Source: Candidatus Caccovivens faecavium (lineage in GTDB: Bacteria > Bacillota > Clostridia > Christensenellales > UBA1242). Taken from it: DNA of 10,661 nucleotides. The stretch spans positions 1 through 10,661 of the forward strand of contig DVLK01000073.1 of the NCBI GenBank assembly GCA_018715545.1. Reading direction: 5' to 3'. Every line of letters begins with the position of its first letter. Within the stretch, counting starts at the first letter, position 1. This document shows positions 6,649-10,661 of the stretch, piece after piece. Below the pieces are notes generated by a model. That model saw only the letters and a program-made list of their open reading frames with translations. It made no database searches and was not told the origin of the DNA. A program made the position numbers and the translations under genes.

Positions 6649-8466
6649 TTAATCTAAAATAGCTTTTATTCTTCTGATACCAGCAGACGAGCTTTCCTCT
6701 TTCACTATCTTAAAGTGATGTAGATCTTTGGTATTTTTAGCGTGTGGACCGCCACAAATTTCCTCTGAAATGTCGCCAATAGTGTAAACTTTGACCTTTT
6801 CACCATACTTGCTTTCAAAAACTCCAACAGCACCACACTTTTTAGCCTCTTCAAGTGTCATTTCTTCATAAGTTACAGGAATTTCCTTCTTAATTGCATC
6901 ATTGACGAAATCTTCAAGCTTCTTTATTTCCTCAGGCGTAAGCTTATGGTCAACATTAAAATCTAGTCGCATACGCTCAGGTGTGATATTTGAGCCCTTT
7001 TGCATAACGCCGTTACCAAACATCTTTCTCAGTCCTGCCATAAGTAGATGTGTTGCTGTATGAAGGTGAGCACTAGCATCAGAGGTATCAGCAAGTCCGC
7101 CTTTGAATGTTCCAGCAGATGCCGTTCTACTCTTTTCTTGATGCTCCATAAATGCCTTTTTGTATCCCTCTTCATCAACATCATAGCCTATCTCGCTCGC
7201 AAGCTCTTTTGTGAGCTCAAAAGGAAAACCAAAGGTATCATAAAGTCTAAAACATGCCTTTCCAGAGATAATATTTGGTACCACTTCGCCATTTTTTAAA
7301 GCAAATTCTTTATGTTTTTCAATACCTGCAATAACTTTGTCAAATTCCTTATGCCCCTCTTCAAGCGCCTTTGAAAATTTTTCTACTTCTTTATCAAGTT
7401 CGGCTTTGACAAATTCTCTATTTCGCTTGATGTCAGCATAATCTTCCCCATGTCTATCAACATAAATATCAATTATATCATTAAAATATTTTGTATCTAA
7501 ATTTATATTCCTAGCACAATTTACCGCACGGCGAATTAAACGCCTTAAAATGTAGCCCTGACCAACATTGCTTGGCACAACTCCTCTTTCATCTCCAAGG
7601 ATGAAAAGAGCAGAACGCAAGTGGTCAGCAATTATTCGGTAGGAACGCTTCGATTTTTCGCTTTCAAGATAAGGAATTTTAGCGTGAGAAGAAATAAAAT
7701 CAATCGCTTTCTTTAAAACACCGCAGTCATAGACAGATTTCAAGCCGTTGATAACCACAACTGTACGCTCCAAGCCCATACCAGTGTCAATATTTGGCTT
7801 AGCAAGAGGCTTAACAGAATCGCCCTCTTTTTCTACAACATATTGCATGAAAACATCATTCCAAATTTCCAAATATTTACCACAGTCGCAACTCGGAGAG
7901 CAATCTTTCCCGCACTTTTCTTTTCCTGTATCCAAAAACATCTCAGTGTCTGGCCCACATGGACCAACTCCACCACCAAGCGCCCACCAATTGTGTTTTT
8001 TATCTAAATAATAAACATTTTCAATTCCGCACTTCTTCCAAACATCATAAGCAAAAGTATCGCGAGGAGCTAATTCATCTCCTGCAAATACAGTTGTGGC
8101 AAGCCTTTTCTTGTCAATACCTAAGTACTTTGGACTTGTTAAAAACTCATAGGAATACTCAATCATCTTTTTCTTGTCACACTCACCCAAGAACCAGTTA
8201 CCTAGCATTTCAAAAAAGGTCAAGTGACTATCATCTCCGACATCCTCAATATCGGTTGTGCGTATGCATCTTTGAATATTACATATTTTGTTACCTTTTG
8301 GATGCTTTTCCCCAAGAAGATATGGCACAAGAGGATGCATACCAGCAGTTGTAAATAAAACTGTCGGATCATTTTCTGGTATTATTGAATAACTGTCTAT
8401 GCGTTTGAAGCCTTTGCTTTCAAAAAACTCAAACCACTTATTTTTAATTTCTACATCGCTTATCAT
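6649..8466 (-). CDS. alaS: Alanyl-tRNA synthetase, short form lacking the C-terminal domain
   Basis: Class II synthetase that charges tRNA-Ala with alanine in the cytoplasm; predicted 605 residues. The catalytic core is clear: ENDPTVLFTTAGMHP (about 31-45), HLTFFEMLGNWFLGE (about 81-95), GGGVGPCGPDTEMF (about 164-177) and motif 3 GMGLER (229-234). The tRNA-binding helical region follows (GQGYILRRLIRRAV). The editing domain, which removes mischarged Ser or Gly, keeps its zinc-site residues HTATH (469-473) and CGGPH (571-575). The protein stops right after the editing domain (SSSAGIRRIKAILD). Usual bacterial AlaRS has about 850-900 residues with a DHHA1-type C-Ala domain; here it is absent, and the following DNA is a promoter rather than a broken remainder. 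A Cys cluster (C185, C189, C193, C195) sits in the catalytic domain. Ribosome-binding site AGGAG lies 6 nt before ATG. It follows trpS on the same strand, 153 nt away, across a structured segment. Confidence 0.95.
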   Translation of the reverse strand: MISDVEIKNKWFEFFESKGFKRIDSYSIIPENDPTVLFTTAGMHPLVPYLLGEKHPKGNKICNIQRCIRTTDIEDVGDDSHLTFFEMLGNWFLGECDKKKMIEYSYEFLTSPKYLGIDKKRLATTVFAGDELAPRDTFAYDVWKKCGIENVYYLDKKHNWWALGGGVGPCGPDTEMFLDTGKEKCGKDCSPSCDCGKYLEIWNDVFMQYVVEKEGDSVKPLAKPNIDTGMGLERTVVVINGLKSVYDCGVLKKAIDFISSHAKIPYLESEKSKRSYRIIADHLRSALFILGDERGVVPSNVGQGYILRRLIRRAVNCARNINLDTKYFNDIIDIYVDRHGEDYADIKRNREFVKAELDKEVEKFSKALEEGHKEFDKVIAGIEKHKEFALKNGEVVPNIISGKACFRLYDTFGFPFELTKELASEIGYDVDEEGYKKAFMEHQEKSRTASAGTFKGGLADTSDASAHLHTATHLLMAGLRKMFGNGVMQKGSNITPERMRLDFNVDHKLTPEEIKKLEDFVNDAIKKEIPVTYEEMTLEEAKKCGAVGVFESKYGEKVKVYTIGDISEEICGGPHAKNTKDLHHFKIVKEESSSAGIRRIKAILD

Positions 8467-8515
8467 GTTTTTCTCCTAAATTAAATATTTCCATATAAAT
8501 ATTGTTTAGCTATGC

Positions 8516-8620
8516 GGGCGCAAGGTTCTAGCGCGCCATAGATAAAACCTAACACTTCACTAGCCATCTTGCGCGCCCTCGCCCATCGCGAGCACAAGCA
8601 CTTACGCTTGCCTTGCGCCC
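8516..8620 (-). ncRNA. Candidate structured RNA / alaS leader in the trpS-alaS gap
   Basis: A segment of about 58% G+C by hand count in otherwise AT-rich DNA. On the minus strand GGGCGCAAGG (8611-8620) pairs perfectly with CCTTGCGCCC (8516-8525), closing three internal hairpins. P2 is CAAGC/GCTTG (8606-8610 with 8595-8599). P3 is CTCGC/GCGAG (8588-8592 with 8578-8582, loop GATGG). P4 is GCGCGC/GCGCGC (8571-8576 with 8531-8536), extended by AGAT/ATCT and a CTAGTG/TGTTAG-type stem with wobbles. The result is a four-way-junction-like fold. It begins in the last base of the trpS stop codon and ends about 50 nt before the alaS ATG. No T-box sequence, terminator U-run or tRNA signature is present. 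It may be an alaS leader, a processed spacer RNA or a palindromic repeat element; the family is not recognised. Confidence 0.5.
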
Positions 8621-9609
8621 TATTCTGCGCCAATGGCTTTTCTAACTCTTCTAAGCACTTTTCTTGCAACTATGCGAGCTTTCTCAGCACCCGCATCAAG
8701 AATCGCGTCAACTTCCTTTTTGTGTGCCATATAGTAATTGAACTTTTCCCTCATCGGCGAGAGGTATCTGTTTGCCACTTCAAAAAGACGCTTTTTCGCA
8801 TCACCCCAGCCTAAGCCTTTCAACAAATCTTCTTCAAATTCCTTTGCCTCGCTTTCGCTTACAAAAAGCTTATAAAGTTTATTGACCGTGCAATCTACAT
8901 CCTTTGGTTCACCTGGCAAGCGACTATCAGTCACCACTCTAAAAATAGCTTTTTTTAATTCGTTTTCATCACCAAAAAGTCTAATTGTGTTGTTGTAACT
9001 TTTGCTCATCTTGCGTCCATCAAGTCCGACAAGAGTGTTGTTATTTTCGTCTATATACTCCATAGGCTCTTTTAGAGTTTCTCCATATTTTATGTTAAAG
9101 TTATGTGCAATATCACGAGCAATTTCAATATGTTGCTTTTGGTCAAGCCCAACTGGCACATAGTCAGCATCAAAAAGCATGATGTCGGCGCTCATCAAAA
9201 TTGGATAGTTATATAGCCCCATGTTGACCTTGTCATCTCTATCTAGCCCATTAGCCTCATTTTTCTCAACACACGCCTTATAAGCATGCGCCCTGTTCAT
9301 CAATCCCTTAGGCGTTACATTGCAAAGTATCCAATTAAGTTCAAAATCTTCTTTAATGTCAGATTGGCGATAAAATACCACCTTTTTCGGGTCGAGTCCA
9401 CAGGCAAGCCAAGTACAAGCAATATTATAAAAATACTCCTTCATCTCCGCCTTACTATTAAGCGTGGTTAAAGCGTGATAGTCAGCAATAAAATAGAAAC
9501 ATTCATAATCGTCATGCTTACTTAATTCTATTGCAGGCTTTATAGCACCGAAGTAGTTTCCAATATGCGCGTATCCTGTCGGCTTAATGCCTGTTAAAAC
9601 TCTTTTCAT
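8620..9609 (-). CDS. trpS: Tryptophanyl-tRNA synthetase
   Basis: Class I synthetase that charges tRNA-Trp with tryptophan in the cytoplasm; predicted 329 residues, normal for bacterial TrpRS. The N-terminus LTGIKPTGYAHIGNYFGA carries the HIGH-type signature as HIGN (15-18). YPILMSADIMLFDADYVPVG (about 135-154) followed by DQKQHIEIARDIA is the typical tryptophan/dimer region. The KMSKS loop is intact at 200-204 within GRKMSKSYNN. The C-terminal helical part (about 240-329) is the anticodon-recognition region. The start at 9609 is supported by TAGGAG upstream, but this site and the ATG lie in a long hairpin shared with the end of the upstream regulator gene. The XRE-type gene ends 53 nt upstream, and alaS follows across the GC-rich structured spacer. 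The TAG stop overlaps the first base of that structure. The gene appears complete and functional. Confidence 0.96.
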   Translation of the reverse strand: MKRVLTGIKPTGYAHIGNYFGAIKPAIELSKHDDYECFYFIADYHALTTLNSKAEMKEYFYNIACTWLACGLDPKKVVFYRQSDIKEDFELNWILCNVTPKGLMNRAHAYKACVEKNEANGLDRDDKVNMGLYNYPILMSADIMLFDADYVPVGLDQKQHIEIARDIAHNFNIKYGETLKEPMEYIDENNNTLVGLDGRKMSKSYNNTIRLFGDENELKKAIFRVVTDSRLPGEPKDVDCTVNKLYKLFVSESEAKEFEEDLLKGLGWGDAKKRLFEVANRYLSPMREKFNYYMAHKKEVDAILDAGAEKARIVARKVLRRVRKAIGAE

Positions 9610-9666
9610 GATTTACTCCTATTGACAATTTTAGCACCAGAGGCTAAATATTGTCAAGTAAATCAC
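9608..9666 (-). promoter_or_regulatory. Long hairpin covering regulator stop, trpS ribosome-binding site and start
   Basis: Nearly the whole gap is one imperfect inverted repeat. Bases 9608-9616 pair with 9658-9666 (ATTTAC/GTAAAT core, one G-U at the end). A 5-nt bulge (9617-9621) follows. TTGACAAT (9622-9629) pairs with ATTGTCAA (9650-9657), a single bulged base is at 9649, and TTTAGC (9630-9635) pairs with GCTAAA (9643-9648) around a 7-nt loop. That makes about 23 pairs. On the minus-strand RNA the 5' arm contains the UGA stop of the XRE gene. The 3' side holds the trpS AGGAG (partly in the bulge) and most of its AUG. This layout suits translational coupling or sequestration of the trpS start; a DNA operator is the alternative. 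Confidence 0.65.
9628..9657 (-). promoter_or_regulatory. Possible internal promoter for trpS
   Basis: On the minus strand TTGACA (9652-9657) and TAAAAT (9628-9633) are 18 nt apart. Transcription would start near 9621, about 12 nt before the trpS ATG, leaving the ribosome-binding site but removing the hairpin's 5' arm. The -35 box is part of a symmetric TTGACAAT pair, so a bound protein could cover it. Confidence 0.5.
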
Positions 9667-9986
9667 TTCAAACTTTCCATGATATTATAGACTAAATCCT
9701 GATTTTCTTTTGAAAGATTGCGAAATTTCATAATAAACTTTTTCTCTCTTTCAAATTTTTCTGGATCTTGTGAAAAAAACTCTTCCTTGCTTACATTTAA
9801 AATGTCAAAAATATCAAACAAAATATCAACTGGCAAATTTATTCCGCCCGCCTCAAACTTATTTATATATCCTGGCGACTTGCCCATTCTGAGCGATAAA
9901 TCTCGCGCACTTAATTTTGCACGGACTCTAAAATACCCCATACGGTTAATTAAAAATTTACGATTTTCACTCAATTTGTTATCCAT
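9663..9986 (-). CDS. Small XRE-type helix-turn-helix DNA-binding protein
   Basis: Predicted 107-residue cytoplasmic protein, probably a transcriptional regulator. The helix-turn-helix lies at about residues 14-70: MGYFRVRAKLSARDLSLRMG, then KSPGYINKFEAGGINLPV and ILFDIFDILNVSKEEFF, a typical Cro/cI-family domain. The remainder (about 72-107) is a charged helical tail with no recognised ligand domain. Start at 9986 is supported by AAGAGAG 4 nt before ATG. It is first in the minus-strand run, 53 nt upstream of trpS, with a hairpin bridging both. It is divergent from the orphan gene at 10137 across a 150-bp region that holds a promoter and a palindrome (10084-10100), a plausible binding site for this protein. 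No cysteine-rich or metal-binding motif is seen. Target genes are inferred from position only. Confidence 0.85.
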   Translation of the reverse strand: MDNKLSENRKFLINRMGYFRVRAKLSARDLSLRMGKSPGYINKFEAGGINLPVDILFDIFDILNVSKEEFFSQDPEKFEREKKFIMKFRNLSKENQDLVYNIMESLK

Positions 9987-10055
9987 AAAACTCTCTTATT
10001 AAGAATTTTAGCTAAAAATGTCGAAAAAATAACTACTATAATTACCTAAAAATAC

Positions 10056-10083
10056 TTTACATTCCTCGTTTTAATGTTATAAT
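10056..10083 (+). promoter_or_regulatory. Sigma-A-type promoter for the orphan + strand gene
   Basis: TTTACA (10056-10061) and a perfect TATAAT (10078-10083) are separated by 16 nt. Transcription would start near 10090, about 45 nt before the start codon. The palindrome at 10084-10100 abuts the -10 box and covers the expected start point. Confidence 0.7.
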
Positions 10084-10100
10084 ATATACTGAGAGTATAT
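10084..10100. promoter_or_regulatory. Palindromic operator candidate ATATACT-GAG-AGTATAT
   Basis: Perfect 7-bp inverted repeat with a 3-bp centre, immediately after the -10 box and over the predicted transcription start. It lies in the divergent region next to an XRE-type regulator, whose family usually binds short symmetric sites. A 3-nt loop would be tight for an RNA hairpin, so DNA binding is the better guess. Confidence 0.45.
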
Positions 10101-10136
10101 TTAACTACTATTATTCTCAATTTAAAAGGAATTATG

Positions 10137-10520
10137 ATGAAAAGATTAGTAAAAAACAAAAGTTGCCTAGTATTACTCAATGATGAAATTGTCCAAAAGC
10201 GCAAATTTAAACAAATACTAAACGAATTGTTTGAAAAAAATTATAAATTTTTTTATTTTATATACAACAACCTTGCCTCCAAAACTACCAGTAAACTAAT
10301 TAAAATTGAAAAAAGTAATACCAAATGTTATTGCGCCTTTGACCACAAGCTTATACTTGAAAACTACAAGGACTTTGATGCATATTTGCCAATTGAAGAA
10401 AAGGGAGCAAATGAAAAGATTGAGTGGGCGTTAAGAGGCTGTGGTGCAGTTATCACCGATTTCGAAATTTTTGATAAAGATTTAAGAGATAAATATTCAT
10501 TTGAATTACATAAAATTTAA
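10137..10520 (+). CDS. Small protein of unknown function, divergent from the XRE regulator
   Basis: Predicted 127-residue soluble protein, or 128 if the adjacent ATG at 10134 is used. AGGA ends 6 nt before 10137 but only 3 nt before 10134, so the second ATG is preferred. I do not recognise the family. There is no signal peptide or membrane segment. Composition is Lys-, Asn- and Phe-rich. Predicted strands and helices alternate: SCLVLLND, a charged helix, YKFFYFIYNN, a helix with KTTSKLIKIEK, then DAYLPIEEKGANEKIEWALRGCGAVITDFE. This alternation looks like a Rossmann-type fold, with a faint resemblance to SLOG-type nucleotide-binding proteins; this is an impression, not an assignment. The gene is a complete single unit with its own promoter, palindrome and strong terminator, which argues that it is real and separately controlled. 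It is the only + strand gene in the window. Confidence 0.7.
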   Translation: MKRLVKNKSCLVLLNDEIVQKRKFKQILNELFEKNYKFFYFIYNNLASKTTSKLIKIEKSNTKCYCAFDHKLILENYKDFDAYLPIEEKGANEKIEWALRGCGAVITDFEIFDKDLRDKYSFELHKI

Positions 10521-10580
10521 TTTTGTTGACTTTTACACACAAATACCCATCGACAAGCAACACATTTTGTCGTTGCCCTT

Positions 10581-10608
10581 AACAAGAACGACCTCGTTCT
10601 TGTTTTTT
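10581..10608 (+). terminator. Strong intrinsic terminator of the orphan + strand gene
   Basis: AACAAGAACG (10581-10590) pairs perfectly with CGTTCTTGTT (10595-10604) around the loop ACCT and runs into a T-tract (10603-10608). It lies 60 nt after the stop codon. The intervening stretch can also form CGACAA/TTGTCG (10551-10556 with 10567-10572) or, in competition, GCAAC/GTTGC (10557-10561 with 10572-10576). Confidence 0.9.
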
Positions 10609-10661
10609 ATATATAAAATTGATATGATGTATTAAAATACATTTTCTAACTTAATTTTTAT

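Noticed and set aside
7959..8354. 131-codon + strand frame opposite alaS
   Set aside because: It is antisense to highly conserved alaS catalytic motifs, has no ribosome-binding site and no recognisable domain. It is a shadow of the alaS reading frame.
8467..8620. T-box riboswitch or tRNA gene in the trpS-alaS gap
   Set aside because: The T-box consensus (AGGGTGG-N-ACCGCG) and a terminator U-run are absent. No TTCRA loop with matching 5-bp stem or 7-bp acceptor stem is found on either strand, although GGTTCTAG at 8524-8531 looks superficially like one.
8481..8669. 62-codon minus-strand frame overlapping the trpS end
   Set aside because: It starts inside trpS, has no ribosome-binding site and matches no known type of protein. 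The open frame is explained by the GC-rich hairpin segment, which has a better case as RNA structure.
10627..10642. ATGTATT-AA-AATACAT palindrome near the right edge
   Set aside because: It is perfect but A/T-rich, and the gene it might serve lies outside the window, so no role can be judged.

Overview
The window is AT-rich bacterial DNA. Ribosome-binding sites are Gram-positive in style (GGAGG-like) and promoters are sigma-A-like. The predicted surface proteins are single-membrane-anchored types common in Firmicutes. Together these suggest an uncultivated low-GC Firmicute, probably clostridial or a relative. This is inference; no marker gene fixes the taxon. No mobile element, CRISPR array, rRNA or tRNA was seen.

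Layout, from the right: a small orphan gene (10137-10520) reads on the + strand, with its own promoter, a palindromic operator candidate and a strong terminator. Every other gene reads on the - strand. Divergent from the orphan is a small XRE-type DNA-binding protein (9663-9986). Next come tryptophanyl-tRNA synthetase (trpS, 8620-9609) and a short alanyl-tRNA synthetase (alaS, 6649-8466) that ends after the editing domain. Three envelope-type genes follow: an anchored protein with a DUF4097-like beta-strand-repeat region (4971-6494), a large GLUG/InlB-like repeat surface protein (2131-4614) and a DUF2207 membrane protein (75-1994).

The coding content is fairly ordinary, and the most unusual material lies between the genes. 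(1) The trpS-alaS gap holds a GC-rich segment of about 105 nt (about 58% G+C by hand count). It folds as a closing 10-bp stem around three hairpins, like a structured RNA or alaS leader. (2) The XRE-trpS gap is almost entirely one long imperfect hairpin. It spans the XRE stop codon, the trpS ribosome-binding site and the trpS start codon, and it also contains a sigma-A-like promoter. (3) The promoter just downstream of alaS carries a 20-bp palindrome between and over its -35 and -10 boxes. (4) The leaders of two of the envelope genes share a two-part motif, ATACTAAT followed by TATG(G)CGCGA.

A plausible reading is an XRE regulator/trpS/alaS translation unit with embedded RNA control, followed by an independently promoted cell-surface cluster. 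All regulatory roles are inferred from sequence symmetry and spacing; none is demonstrated.
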